NCBI RefSeq assembly: GCF_000955955.1
Contig: NZ_JYJG01000296.1
Location: forward strand, 1-31,447
Length of the DNA stretch: 31,447 bases
Direction: 5' to 3'
From: Lentzea aerocolonigenes
Lineage (GTDB): Bacteria; Actinomycetota; Actinomycetes; Mycobacteriales; Pseudonocardiaceae
The notes beneath the pieces are model-generated. The model had not been told where the DNA came from and searched no databases. It was given only the letters and a program-made list of their open reading frames with translations. Shown here piece by piece: positions 1 through 8,103 of the stretch (within the stretch, counting starts at the first letter, position 1; every line of letters begins with the position of its first letter). Position numbers and translations under genes: made by a program.

Positions 1-73
1 CTCGAACAACGCACCCGATCATGAAGATGGAAAAGGCTCGGTACTTGCAGACGCCAAAGCCCACCAACGCGAA

Positions 74-101
74 AGAGCCCCGCACCGAAGTGCGGGGCTC
101 T
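74..101 (-). terminator. rpsA transcription terminator
   Basis: A perfect 12-bp stem (74-85 with 90-101) closes on a CGAA tetraloop, 15 bp past the rpsA stop codon. On the minus strand the stem is followed by a short run (TTTCGCG) rather than a long T-tract, which is common for actinobacterial terminators. Nothing coding is seen to the left of it in the window. Confidence 0.85.
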
Positions 102-115
102 CTTCACGTACTAGC

Positions 116-1606
116 TCACATGCCGCCCGACAGCTTCTCGCGGAGCGCCGCGAGCTGCTCGTCGGAAGCCAGCGTGCCACCGGACTGAGCCGGCGCGCCG
201 ACCGAAGCGGAAGGAGCGTCGCCGCCCGAGGTGTAGTTGCCCGCACCCTCGGCCGAAGCCTCTTCCTCGGCCTCGGCGGCCTTGCGGATCTGCTTCATGT
301 GGGCCTCGTAACGAGTGTGCGCCTCGGCGTACTGGCGCTCCCACTCCTCACGCTGCTTGTCGAAGCCGTCCTGCCACTCCTGGGTCTCCGGGTCGAAGCC
401 CTCGGGGTAGATGTAGTTGCCCTGGTCGTCGTACTCGGCGGCCATGCCGTACTGGGTCGGGTCGAACTCGGTGTCGACCGTGAAGCCCTCGTTGGCCTGC
501 TTGAGCGACAGCGAGATGCGACGGCGGTCGAGGTCGATGTCGATGACCTTGACCATGACGTCGTCGCCGACCTGGACGACCTGCTCCGGGATCTCCACGT
601 GGCGCTCGGCCAGCTCGGAGATGTGGACCAGGCCCTCGATGCCCTCGTCCACGCGGACGAACGCACCGAACGGAACCAGCTTCGTGACCTTGCCCGGCAC
701 GATCTGGCCGATCGCGTGGGTGCGGGCGAACTGGCGCCACGGGTCTTCCTGCGTGGCCTTCAGCGACAGGGAGACGCGCTCGCGCTCCATGTCGACGTCG
801 AGGACCTCGACGGTGACTTCCTGGCCGACCTCGACAACCTCGGACGGGTGGTCGATGTGCTTCCAGGACAGCTCCGAGACGTGGACGAGACCGTCGACGC
901 CACCCAGGTCCACGAAGGCACCGAAGTTGACGATCGAGGACACGACGCCCTTGCGGACCTGGCCCTTCTGCAGCTGGTTGAGGAACTCGCTGCGGACCTC
1001 GGACTGGGTCTGCTCGAGCCACGCGCGGCGGGACAGGACCACGTTGTTGCGGTTCTTGTCCAGCTCGATGATCTTCGCCTCGAGCTCACGGCCGACGTAC
1101 GGCTGGAGGTCGCGGACGCGACGCATTTCGACGAGGGAGGCGGGGAGGAAGCCGCGGAGGCCGATGTCGAGGATGAGACCACCCTTGACGACCTCGATGA
1201 CGGTGCCCTTGACCGGCTCGTCCTTCTCCTTGAGGGCCTCGATGGTGCCCCACGCGCGCTCGTACTGGGCGCGCTTCTTGGAGAGGATCAGGCGGCCTTC
1301 CTTGTCCTCCTTCTGGAGAACAAGTGCCTCGACCTCGTCACCAACCTTGACAACCTCGTTGGGGTCGACGTCGTGCTTGATCGACAGTTCACGCGAGGGG
1401 ATGACGCCCTCGGTCTTGTAGCCGATGTCGAGCAGGACCTCGTCCCGGTCGACCTTGACGATCGTGCCTTCGACGATGTCGCCATCGTTGAAGTACTTGA
1501 TCGTCTTGTCGATAGCAGCGAGGAAGTCCTCCTCCGTCCCGATGTCGTTGATCGCGACCTGCTTGGGCGCAGCGGCAACGGGGGCGGTGGTGGTGTCGGT
1601 GGACAT
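116..1606 (-). CDS. rpsA: 30S ribosomal protein S1
   Basis: The 496-residue protein binds mRNA on the small ribosomal subunit and helps load transcripts at translation initiation. Four S1 (OB-fold) domains are visible at about residues 42-111, 128-194, 215-284 and 300-369. The last two carry the classic FGAFV...GLVH.SEL pattern. Four domains is the usual number in actinobacteria, against six in E. coli. The tail from about 380 is acidic, then Ala/Gly/Ser-rich, and probably disordered. I chose the ATG at 1606 because the protein then begins MSTDTTTAPV, as in relatives, with GGAG about 11 bp upstream. Longer in-frame starts at 1636 and 1666 add only unconserved residues. It is transcribed away from the methyltransferase gene. 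Confidence 0.97.
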   Translation of the reverse strand: MSTDTTTAPVAAAPKQVAINDIGTEEDFLAAIDKTIKYFNDGDIVEGTIVKVDRDEVLLDIGYKTEGVIPSRELSIKHDVDPNEVVKVGDEVEALVLQKEDKEGRLILSKKRAQYERAWGTIEALKEKDEPVKGTVIEVVKGGLILDIGLRGFLPASLVEMRRVRDLQPYVGRELEAKIIELDKNRNNVVLSRRAWLEQTQSEVRSEFLNQLQKGQVRKGVVSSIVNFGAFVDLGGVDGLVHVSELSWKHIDHPSEVVEVGQEVTVEVLDVDMERERVSLSLKATQEDPWRQFARTHAIGQIVPGKVTKLVPFGAFVRVDEGIEGLVHISELAERHVEIPEQVVQVGDDVMVKVIDIDLDRRRISLSLKQANEGFTVDTEFDPTQYGMAAEYDDQGNYIYPEGFDPETQEWQDGFDKQREEWERQYAEAHTRYEAHMKQIRKAAEAEEEASAEGAGNYTSGGDAPSASVGAPAQSGGTLASDEQLAALREKLSGGM

Positions 1607-1730
1607 TAGGTAGGTGGCTCCGGTACGGATTGGCATTAATGAGTGGTAGTGGTGCGCGCGCAGCATCGCAGCAACCTGAATCCCCGACCGTTCTGGATCA
1701 TGGGCAGCACTAACCCACTACGCGGGCGTT

Positions 1731-1760
1731 ATCGTACGCGGCCGCGAGAGCTGTGAGCAA
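1731..1760 (-). promoter_or_regulatory. Probable rpsA promoter (-35 TTGCTC, -10 TACGAT)
   Basis: Read on the minus strand, TTGCTC (1755-1760) and TACGAT (1731-1736) are separated by 18 bp, a good fit to the vegetative sigma consensus of actinobacteria. Transcription would start near 1724 and give a leader of about 118 nt before rpsA. The assignment rests on sequence pattern only. Confidence 0.5.
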
Positions 1761-1785
1761 ACCAGCCCCCATGTGAAGGAGCAGT

Positions 1786-2619
1786 GTGTCCAACCAGCAC
1801 GCGAGCGCGGAGCAAGCGCTCGGCACGGCCGGCATCGTCAAGCGCGGGGCGGACGCCGCGGAGTCACGCCTGGCGAACCGCGTCTGGTGGGACGCGGACG
1901 CCGACGACTACCACGAGACGCACGGTGACTTCCTGGGCGCGGCCGACTTCGTCTGGTGCCCGGAGGGCCTGCGCGAGGATGAGACCCACTTCCTCGGTGA
2001 AGTCGCTGGTCGGAACATCCTCGAGGTGGGCTGCGGCAGCGCTCCGTGCGCCCGCTGGCTCAAAGCCAACAAGGCGAACGTCACCGCGCTCGACATCTCC
2101 GCGGGCATGCTCCGGCACGCCCGCGAGCACAACGACAGCACCGGCATCCAGGTCCCGCTCGTGCAGGCCAGCGCCGACCAGCTGCCGTTCGCGGACGGCT
2201 CCTTCGACGCCGCCTGCTCGGCGTTCGGCGCGGTTCCGTTCGTGGCCGACGTCCAGGAGGTCTTCAGCGAGATCGCACGCGTCCTCAAGCCCGGCGGCGA
2301 CTGGGTGTTCGCCGTGAACCACCCGATGCGCTGGATCTTCCCGGACGACCCCGGCCCGCTCGGCCTGACCGTCACGCAGTCGTACTTCGACCGCACTCCT
2401 TATGTAGAGGTCGACGGCGAGGGCCACGCCGTGTACGTCGAGCACCACCGCACCCTCGGCGACTACGTCCGGGCCCTCACGAACACCGGCTTCACGCTCG
2501 AAGACCTCGTCGAGCCCGAGTGGCCGCAGGGCCACACCCGGATCTGGGGCCAGTGGAGCCCGCTGCGGGGCAAGCTCTTCCCCGGCACCGCGATCTTCCG
2601 CACGCGCCTGGCGTCGTAA
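1786..2619 (+). CDS. Class I SAM-dependent methyltransferase
   Basis: A 277-residue soluble protein with a Rossmann-like methyltransferase fold. Motif I, the SAM-binding glycine loop, is ILEVGCGSAP at about residues 78-87. The acidic residue that binds the SAM ribose is in the ALDIS segment at about 101-105. A post-I stretch with LPFADGSFDAACS matches motif II of the Methyltransf_11 group. Substrate is unknown. The start is a GTG preceded by GAAGGAG at 1775-1781, well spaced. A short N-terminal extension with W and GLREDETHFLG is typical of an actinobacterial subfamily often found beside rpsA. The next gene begins 11 bp after the stop, so the two are probably cotranscribed. Confidence 0.92.
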   Translation: MSNQHASAEQALGTAGIVKRGADAAESRLANRVWWDADADDYHETHGDFLGAADFVWCPEGLREDETHFLGEVAGRNILEVGCGSAPCARWLKANKANVTALDISAGMLRHAREHNDSTGIQVPLVQASADQLPFADGSFDAACSAFGAVPFVADVQEVFSEIARVLKPGGDWVFAVNHPMRWIFPDDPGPLGLTVTQSYFDRTPYVEVDGEGHAVYVEHHRTLGDYVRALTNTGFTLEDLVEPEWPQGHTRIWGQWSPLRGKLFPGTAIFRTRLAS

Positions 2620-2630
2620 TCTCATCGGCC

Positions 2631-3554
2631 ATGACCTCGGCACGCGGACTCGTGGCGGCCCAGTCGGCTCGGTTCACCTCACTGGACCCGTTGCTCCCGT
2701 CGGCCGTCGAACCACCCACCGACGGCCATGTCATCACGGCCGCGCTCGCGGACGGCGCGCGCGTCGCCGGGGTCATCAGCCACAAGACCTACGAAGAGCA
2801 CTCCACCATCCGGCTCTGGTCCACCGCGCACGTGTGGGAGCTGTTGCCGCTGGTCGGCAGCTCGCAGGGCATGGACGCGCTGCTCACCCGCTTCCGCCGG
2901 CACCTGGACACGCACCAGCCAGACGACGAGGACAGCGCGTGTGTGGTGCACTGGCCGAGCCGTGACACGAGAGCGGCGCGCGCGTTCCTCGACCACGGGC
3001 TGGTGCCGCTGTCCGTGCTCGCCGTGCGGCTGAGGACTCCCCAGCCGCGAGTCCCGCGCACGCTGACGATCCGCCGCGCCACCCCGCACGACCTGGACAG
3101 CGTGCTGGAGCTGTCACTGGCAGAACTGGAGTACTCGTCGTTCGTCGGCGGCACGATCGTCCGGCCGGAAGCGCGAGCCGTCAAACAACGCGCCCTCGCC
3201 GAACGTCTCGCCAACGCGAGCCCCATCTGGCTGGCCGAACGGGACGGCATCGCGGTCGCGCTCGCCGAGTGCGCGATCGTGTCGTCCGAACCCGGCACGA
3301 TGGCCGCCACGAGGCTTCCCCGCGGCCGCTGGGGCTATGTGAATTGTGTCTCCGTGCTGCCGGGAGCCCGCGGCACCGGCATCGGCCAGCAGCTCGTCGC
3401 GTACGCCCACCAGGAGCTTCACCGGATGGGCGCGGTCGGCACGTACCTCTACTACAACCCGCCGAACCCGTTGAGCAGCGTCTTCTGGCCCCGTCAGGGC
3501 TACCGGCCGCTGTGGACCGTCTGGGAAGTACGCCCCGCCGCAGCCCTTAGGTGA
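2631..3554 (+). CDS. GNAT family N-acetyltransferase (two-domain)
   Basis: A 307-residue acyl-CoA-dependent acetyltransferase. The C-terminal half (about 145-307) is a full GNAT fold. Its motif A has a VSVLPGARGTGIGQQL-type acetyl-CoA pyrophosphate loop, followed by YYNPPNPLSSVFWPRQGY, the usual final strand and helix. The N-terminal half (about 30-140) ends in ARAFLDHGLVPLSVLAVRL, which resembles the last strands of a GNAT domain but lacks a glycine loop. It looks like a degenerate tandem copy, as seen in other actinobacterial double-GNAT proteins. Start ATG at 2631 lies 11 bp after the methyltransferase stop, with no strong ribosome binding site, so coupling is likely. Substrate unknown. 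Confidence 0.9.
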   Translation: MTSARGLVAAQSARFTSLDPLLPSAVEPPTDGHVITAALADGARVAGVISHKTYEEHSTIRLWSTAHVWELLPLVGSSQGMDALLTRFRRHLDTHQPDDEDSACVVHWPSRDTRAARAFLDHGLVPLSVLAVRLRTPQPRVPRTLTIRRATPHDLDSVLELSLAELEYSSFVGGTIVRPEARAVKQRALAERLANASPIWLAERDGIAVALAECAIVSSEPGTMAATRLPRGRWGYVNCVSVLPGARGTGIGQQLVAYAHQELHRMGAVGTYLYYNPPNPLSSVFWPRQGYRPLWTVWEVRPAAALR

Positions 3555-3566
3555 CCTATGTCCGAC

Positions 3567-3595
3567 TTGCCGCCGACCGAAGTCTGCGCAAGAAT
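3567..3595 (+). promoter_or_regulatory. Possible promoter of the ATPase-like/YhgE/TetR operon
   Basis: TTGCCG (3567-3572) and AAGAAT (3590-3595) are 17 bp apart. Their position would put the transcription start at or inside the palindrome at 3600-3613, a natural arrangement for repression. The -10 is a 4/6 match only. Confidence 0.4.
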
Positions 3596-3599
3596 TTGT

Positions 3600-3613
3600 A
3601 CTGACCGGTCAGT
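3600..3613 (+). promoter_or_regulatory. TetR-type operator, perfect palindrome ACTGACCGGTCAGT
   Basis: A perfect 14-bp palindrome sits 19 bp upstream of the first gene of an operon whose last gene encodes a TetR regulator (6184-6759). The TGACCGGTCA core is a form often recognised by TetR-family repressors, so autoregulation of the whole unit is the simplest reading. Confidence 0.8.
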
Positions 3614-3632
3614 TTAAACGGAAGGTAAAGCC

Positions 3633-4265
3633 GTGGAGATCCACGCAAGTCGCGCAGGCGTCAACGGGGGACATGGTCCTCTGCTCCGCCCGACTTCGCT
3701 GACCGTGAAGCCGGGCGAGCTCACGCTGGTCGCGGGCGAGCCCGGCACCGGTCACACCGCGCTCGGCCTGCTGCTCTCCGGCCGCATGAAGCCCTCCACG
3801 GGCACGGTGTCGCCGGACTCGAAGATCCTGCGCAAGCAGGTCGTCCTGGTCGACGCCCCCGAGGTGAACGAGCCGGAGGAAGCGCTGACGCTGGCCGCCG
3901 TCGTAGGCGAAGAGCTCGCGATGAACGGCATGCGTTCAGGCAAGAAGGCGGTGCACGACTGGTTGGTCGAGCACGCCGCCGACGAGCACGCGAACAAGCG
4001 CTTCGAGCACGTGCCGGCACACACACGCTGCGCCGTGATGCTCGAACTGGCTTCTGAACGCCCCGGCGTCACCGCACTCGTCCTCGACTGCCCGGACCGC
4101 TACCACCCCAACCCGCGCGAGTGGTTCGCCTTGGCGCACAACTACGTGACCCCCGAACGGTCCGTGGTCGCCCTGTGCTCGAACTCCTCGGCCCACATCC
4201 TCGACATCCCGCACGCGCGCCTTGGTGAGGACAACAACGACACCAAGATGGAGATCACCGCATGA
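3633..4265 (+). CDS. ABC-ATPase-like protein with degenerate catalytic motifs
   Basis: A 210-residue protein with the ABC ATP-binding fold. The Walker A region is GEPGTGHT at 35-42, so the invariant lysine is His41 (codon CAC). Walker B is ALVLDCPD at 148-155, where Cys153 takes the place of the catalytic glutamate. The LSGGQ signature is absent; the equivalent position reads about VPAHT (127-131). The switch histidine is also not obvious. The protein therefore looks able to bind nucleotide at most weakly. Start is GTG with GGAAGG at 3620-3625. Its stop overlaps the YhgE gene by ATGA, so the two are translationally coupled and probably form a complex at the membrane. Genes of this type are often annotated simply as ABC ATPases. 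Confidence 0.75.
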   Translation: MEIHASRAGVNGGHGPLLRPTSLTVKPGELTLVAGEPGTGHTALGLLLSGRMKPSTGTVSPDSKILRKQVVLVDAPEVNEPEEALTLAAVVGEELAMNGMRSGKKAVHDWLVEHAADEHANKRFEHVPAHTRCAVMLELASERPGVTALVLDCPDRYHPNPREWFALAHNYVTPERSVVALCSNSSAHILDIPHARLGEDNNDTKMEITA

Positions 4266-6187
4266 GCGCCCTTCGCATGGCCTTCAACGAACTTCGCCGG
4301 ATCACGTCCGGCAAGCTCCCCAAGCTCGCCGTCCTGGCTCTGGCGCTCGTGCCTCTGCTGTACGCGTCGCTCTACCTGTACGCCAACAAGGACCCGTACT
4401 CGAACCTGCACAACGTCCCGGCCGCCCTGGTCGTGAAGGACAAGGGCGCCAAGGACCTCAACGCCGGCAAGGAGGTCGGCGACGAGCTGCTCAAGGGCAA
4501 CAAGTTCAAGTGGCAGGTCGTCGACAACACGGACGAGGCCGACGAGGGCGTGCGCAAGGGCAAGTACATCTTCGCCCTGACGCTGCCGGAGGACTTCTCC
4601 GAGGCGCTCACGTCCGCCGAGCAGAACAAGCCCCGCCAGGGCGTGCTGACGTTGACCACCAACGACGCCAACAACTACCTGGGCAGCACGATCGCGAACC
4701 AGGTCGTCTCCGAGGTGCGCCGCGCCGTCACCGCGAAGGTCTCCACCGAGGCCGCCGACAAGCTGCTGCTGGGCTTCTCCACGATCCGCGAGGAGACGAC
4801 CAAGGCGGCAGACGGCGCCAAGCAGCTCGCGGACGGCAGCGCCACGTTGCGCGACAAGATCGGTGAGCTCGACGGCGGTGTCCAGCAGCTCTCCACCGGT
4901 GCCGTCACCGCCGCCAACGGCGCTGCGCAGCTGCGGGACGGCACGCACGAGCTCCGCTCCCAGACCGCACAACTCCCCGCCGGCGCGCAGAAGATCGCCG
5001 ACGGCGCGCGTCAGGTCGCGAACGGCAACGAGACCGCCGCGACCCAGGCCGAGGAGTACGCGAAGAAGGCCCAGGCGCTGGTCGGCGTGCTCGACCAGGC
5101 GAACGGCGACGTCGCGAACCACTTGCGCGCCTTGGGTTTCACCGAAGCCCAGGTGCAGCAGGTGATGAGCACGATCACCCAGGTCCGCAAGCCGGTCGAC
5201 GACGCGAACGGCAAGGTGCAGGGCGCCGCTGGTGATCTGCGCAAGCTCGCGAACGGCGCGGACCAGGTCGCGGACGGCGCCGAGCAGCTCTCGGCGAAGA
5301 TGCCCGGTCTCGTCACCGGCATCGGCAAGCTCGACGACGGCGCCACGAAGCTCGCCGACGGCAACGCCCAGCTCCGCGACGGCCTGCAGAAGGCCGCGAC
5401 CGGCACGCCGCAGCTCAAGGACGGTGCGACCAAGGTCGCGAGCGGTGCGGCGGAGCTGAGCAACGGCCTGTCCGGCGGCGTGAACAAGATCCCCAACGCG
5501 GACGACCCGACGCGCGCGGCCATCGCCCAGGCCATCGGTGACCCGGTGGCGGTGAAGGGCCTGTCGCAGACGAAGGCCGCCACTTACGGCGCCGGCCTGG
5601 CACCGTTCTTCCTCGGCCTGGCAACGTGGATCGGCGCGTTCGTGCTCTTCCTGCTGCTGCGTCCGCTCTCACGCCGTGCGCTCGCCGCCGGCCAGTCGGC
5701 GCTCCGGGTCGCGTTGGGCGGATGGCTGCCGGGTGCGTTGCTCGGCATCGTGCAGGTGCTCGTGATGTTCTCGGTCGTGCGGTTCGTGGTGGACATCGAG
5801 CCGTCGAACCCCTTCGGCACGTTCGGGTTCCTCGTGCTGATGTCGCTGACGTTCGTGGCGATCCTGCACGCGCTGAACGCCGCGTTCGGTGCCGTGGGCA
5901 AGTTCCTGGGATTGATTTTGCTGATCCTGCAGCTGGTCAGCGCGGGCGGCACGTTCCCGTGGCAGACGATCCCGGTGCCGCTCTACCCGCTGCACTACGG
6001 CCTGCCGATGGGCTACGCGGTCGACGGCCTGCGCCATCTGATGTACGGCGGCGACCTGGGCAGCGTGGGGCAGGACGCTTTGATCCTTCTCGCGTGGCTG
6101 GTCGGGGCCCTAGCCTTGTCGTCCGTGGCGGCCTACAAGCAGCGGGTGTGGACACCTTCCAAGCTGAAGCCGGAGCTCGTCCTGTGA
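4262..6187 (+). CDS. YhgE/Pip domain membrane protein
   Basis: A 641-residue membrane protein of the YhgE/Pip (phage infection protein-like) family. One transmembrane segment lies near the N-terminus (about 20-42). A large extracytoplasmic region follows (about 45-440). Five or so transmembrane helices lie in the last 200 residues, an ABC-2-like half. The central region is full of short repeats of the form DGA..LADG..LRDG (about 175-260 and 320-400), predicted to be helical or coiled. The family is linked to phage reception in Lactococcus and to export or secretion elsewhere; the role here is unknown. It overlaps the ATPase-like gene and the TetR gene by 4 bp on each side. Confidence 0.93.
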   Translation: MSALRMAFNELRRITSGKLPKLAVLALALVPLLYASLYLYANKDPYSNLHNVPAALVVKDKGAKDLNAGKEVGDELLKGNKFKWQVVDNTDEADEGVRKGKYIFALTLPEDFSEALTSAEQNKPRQGVLTLTTNDANNYLGSTIANQVVSEVRRAVTAKVSTEAADKLLLGFSTIREETTKAADGAKQLADGSATLRDKIGELDGGVQQLSTGAVTAANGAAQLRDGTHELRSQTAQLPAGAQKIADGARQVANGNETAATQAEEYAKKAQALVGVLDQANGDVANHLRALGFTEAQVQQVMSTITQVRKPVDDANGKVQGAAGDLRKLANGADQVADGAEQLSAKMPGLVTGIGKLDDGATKLADGNAQLRDGLQKAATGTPQLKDGATKVASGAAELSNGLSGGVNKIPNADDPTRAAIAQAIGDPVAVKGLSQTKAATYGAGLAPFFLGLATWIGAFVLFLLLRPLSRRALAAGQSALRVALGGWLPGALLGIVQVLVMFSVVRFVVDIEPSNPFGTFGFLVLMSLTFVAILHALNAAFGAVGKFLGLILLILQLVSAGGTFPWQTIPVPLYPLHYGLPMGYAVDGLRHLMYGGDLGSVGQDALILLAWLVGALALSSVAAYKQRVWTPSKLKPELVL

Positions 6188-6759
6188 GCGCCCGGACGAC
6201 CGCGACCAAGCAGAAGCTCTTCGACGCGGCGTTGAAGCTGGTCGGCGAACGGGGCGCCGCGTCGGTGACGGTCGACGAGATCGCCGCGGAGGCGGGTGTC
6301 GCCAAGGGGACGATCTACTACAACTTCGCGTCGAAGGACGCGCTGGTGGAAGCCCTTCTGCGGCACGGGGTCGAGATCCTCGCCGGCCGGCTGCGGTCGG
6401 CCGAGGAGGCCGAGAACTCGCTGGAGGCGCTGGTCGACGAGATGCTCGGCTTCTGGGCCGAATATCCGGCGTTCGGCCAGCTGCTCGTCTCCGAGCTGTG
6501 GCGCACGCCGGGCCAGTGGCACGGCACTCTCTCGTTGCTGCGCGACGACATCGTGTCGATCGTGCGCGGTCAGATGAAGCGCCTGTCCGACGCGGGCCGC
6601 CTGCCGGAAGGGGTCGAGGTCGGCACCGCGTCGGCGGCGTTGTTCGGCACGTTGCTCGTGATCGCGCTGGACTGGCAGGTGTTCCAGCCGGAGCGGTCAC
6701 GGGCTCAGGTGCGGGATTCCGTCATGCACCTGGTACGTGGACTTGGACAGGCCCGCTGA
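6184..6759 (+). CDS. TetR/AcrR family transcriptional regulator
   Basis: A 191-residue repressor. The N-terminal helix-turn-helix spans about residues 29-48 (VDEIAAEAGVAKGTIYYNF), followed by the FASKDALVEALL helix usual in TetR proteins. The C-terminal ligand/dimer domain is of ordinary length. Start is GTG in a GTGA overlap with the YhgE stop. Because it is the last gene of the unit behind the ACTGACCGGTCAGT palindrome, it most likely controls its own operon. Its last 38 bp overlap the convergent DUF4328 gene at the 3' end. Confidence 0.93.
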   Translation: MSARTTATKQKLFDAALKLVGERGAASVTVDEIAAEAGVAKGTIYYNFASKDALVEALLRHGVEILAGRLRSAEEAENSLEALVDEMLGFWAEYPAFGQLLVSELWRTPGQWHGTLSLLRDDIVSIVRGQMKRLSDAGRLPEGVEVGTASAALFGTLLVIALDWQVFQPERSRAQVRDSVMHLVRGLGQAR

Positions 6760-7405
6760 GCTCCTGCGGCCTGGTCTGGTCCTGCAGGTCGGTCAACCGC
6801 TTGACCAGCACGACGGCCAGCACGGCTGCGATGATCGTGACCACCGTCGTCACCCACGTCCAGCTGGCGACGGCGTCCAGGTCCGAGTCGCGCAGCACGA
6901 GCCGGCCCATCACTCCACCGACCCACGACATCGCCAGGTAACCCGTCCACCAGACGGCGATGAAGCCGCTCTTGGCGCGAGCCTGCAGCGGACGGTCCTG
7001 CTGGGCCGGGTCGAAGGCGCGCCAGACGTCCTGGACGATCTGCGCCGGGAACCAGAGGTTCACGATCGGCGTGAACCACGACCCGATCGCCCACCCGCGC
7101 GAGTGCCGGTGCTCCACGGCATAGGTGACCCGCTCGGCGTTGAGCCGCGACCGGTAGATCCACACGATGAACGTCACGGCCGCCGCGAGCGTCACGACCA
7201 GACCCGGCAGGCTGACCAGCGCCGTGAAGGCGTCGGCCGCATGCGCGTCTTCCATCGTGGCGTTGCCGGCGGCGTACTCCCGCACGACGTCGGCGGTGCG
7301 CTGCGAGGCGATCCCGTCCAGGACGGAGAAGACGGCGTCCAGTCCGATGAGGACGGACGCGGCGATGCCGATGCCGCGCACCGGTCTGAACGATTCGGTG
7401 TTCAT
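6722..7405 (-). CDS. DUF4328 domain membrane protein (second of tandem pair)
   Basis: A 227-residue integral membrane protein with about five hydrophobic segments. The family hallmark is present: GWAIGSWFTPIVNLWFPAQ, then QDVWRAFDP and an SGFIAVWWTGYL helix. Function of the family is unknown. The start at 7405 is an ATG with GGGGGAATC just before it and overlaps the stop of the upstream paralogue by 4 bp (ATGA). The 3' end overlaps tetR by 38 bp in the convergent direction. Confidence 0.88.
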   Translation of the reverse strand: MNTESFRPVRGIGIAASVLIGLDAVFSVLDGIASQRTADVVREYAAGNATMEDAHAADAFTALVSLPGLVVTLAAAVTFIVWIYRSRLNAERVTYAVEHRHSRGWAIGSWFTPIVNLWFPAQIVQDVWRAFDPAQQDRPLQARAKSGFIAVWWTGYLAMSWVGGVMGRLVLRDSDLDAVASWTWVTTVVTIIAAVLAVVLVKRLTDLQDQTRPQELSGPVQVHVPGA

Positions 7406-7983
7406 GATTCCCCCAGGTGAATTGGTACCGCGACCTGCATCGCGTTGACTTGCTTGATCATCCGTGCGGCGAGTGTCGCCGCCGCGACCGCGACCACCGC
7501 GGACAGCGTGTACACCAGCGCGTAGTCGTCCCACGCGCTCCGAGCGGCCACGAGGGCCAGCGCGTTCGACCCGATGTAGCAGAGCCACCAGGCGGTGACG
7601 AGGCCGCTCTTCTGACGCTGTTGGAGGCCGACCATCGGCTGCGTCCGGTCGGATCCGCGCCAGATGTCCTGCATCACCACGAACGGGATGACCAGGTTCC
7701 CGAACGGGATGATCCACCCCAGGACCACCCACATGTTCTTGTAGCGGTGCTGGTGCGCGGACGTGATGACGTCGGAGTTGGCCCGCACCCGGTACATCCA
7801 GGTGACGAACAGCACCGCGGCCAGGGCGTTCACCCACAACGTGGCCAGGTCGACGACCGCGGCCGCCGCCTCGTCCACGGACATCCACACCACGACGGCC
7901 GTCACGACCTGAAGGCCCGCGGTGACCGCGATGACCGCGGCCGCAGCAGTGCCCAGGCCATGCGCAGGCCTGATCTCACTCAT
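7402..7983 (-). CDS. DUF4328 domain membrane protein (first of tandem pair)
   Basis: A 193-residue paralogue of the next gene, with the same core: VLGWIIPFGNLVIPF, QDIWRGSDRTQ and SGLVTAWWLCYIGSN, plus four or five hydrophobic helices. I chose the ATG at 7983 over the GTG at 7995 because GGGGGAATCA then stands as its ribosome binding site, the same leader that precedes the second copy. Arrangement and matching leaders point to a tandem duplication. Both proteins probably work together in the membrane; role unknown. Confidence 0.87.
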   Translation of the reverse strand: MSEIRPAHGLGTAAAAVIAVTAGLQVVTAVVVWMSVDEAAAAVVDLATLWVNALAAVLFVTWMYRVRANSDVITSAHQHRYKNMWVVLGWIIPFGNLVIPFVVMQDIWRGSDRTQPMVGLQQRQKSGLVTAWWLCYIGSNALALVAARSAWDDYALVYTLSAVVAVAAATLAARMIKQVNAMQVAVPIHLGES

Positions 7984-8103
7984 TGATTCCCCCACGAAAC
8001 GTGCACGTCCCCCGACGTCGGCGCGGAGCGTACAACCTCAACGCCCGATCGAGCGATGTGTTTGGTCGTGCGGGGCTAAATGGCCGACGGTACGAACGAA
8101 GTC

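Noticed and set aside
299..1609. 436-residue plus-strand frame over rpsA
   Set aside because: Shadow of the four S1 domains; Asp/Leu/Val periodicity comes from the complementary codons.
1607..1666. N-terminal extension of S1 to 1636 or 1666
   Set aside because: Adds 10 or 20 unconserved residues and ignores the GGAG site upstream of the ATG at 1606.
2046..2630. GNAT gene extended upstream into the methyltransferase
   Set aside because: Extension is an Arg/Pro/Ala-rich out-of-frame reading of the methyltransferase; ATG at 2631 starts the conserved protein.
4780..5480. DNA tandem repeat in the YhgE gene
   Set aside because: Only the amino-acid motif repeats; nucleotide units differ too much to call a DNA repeat.
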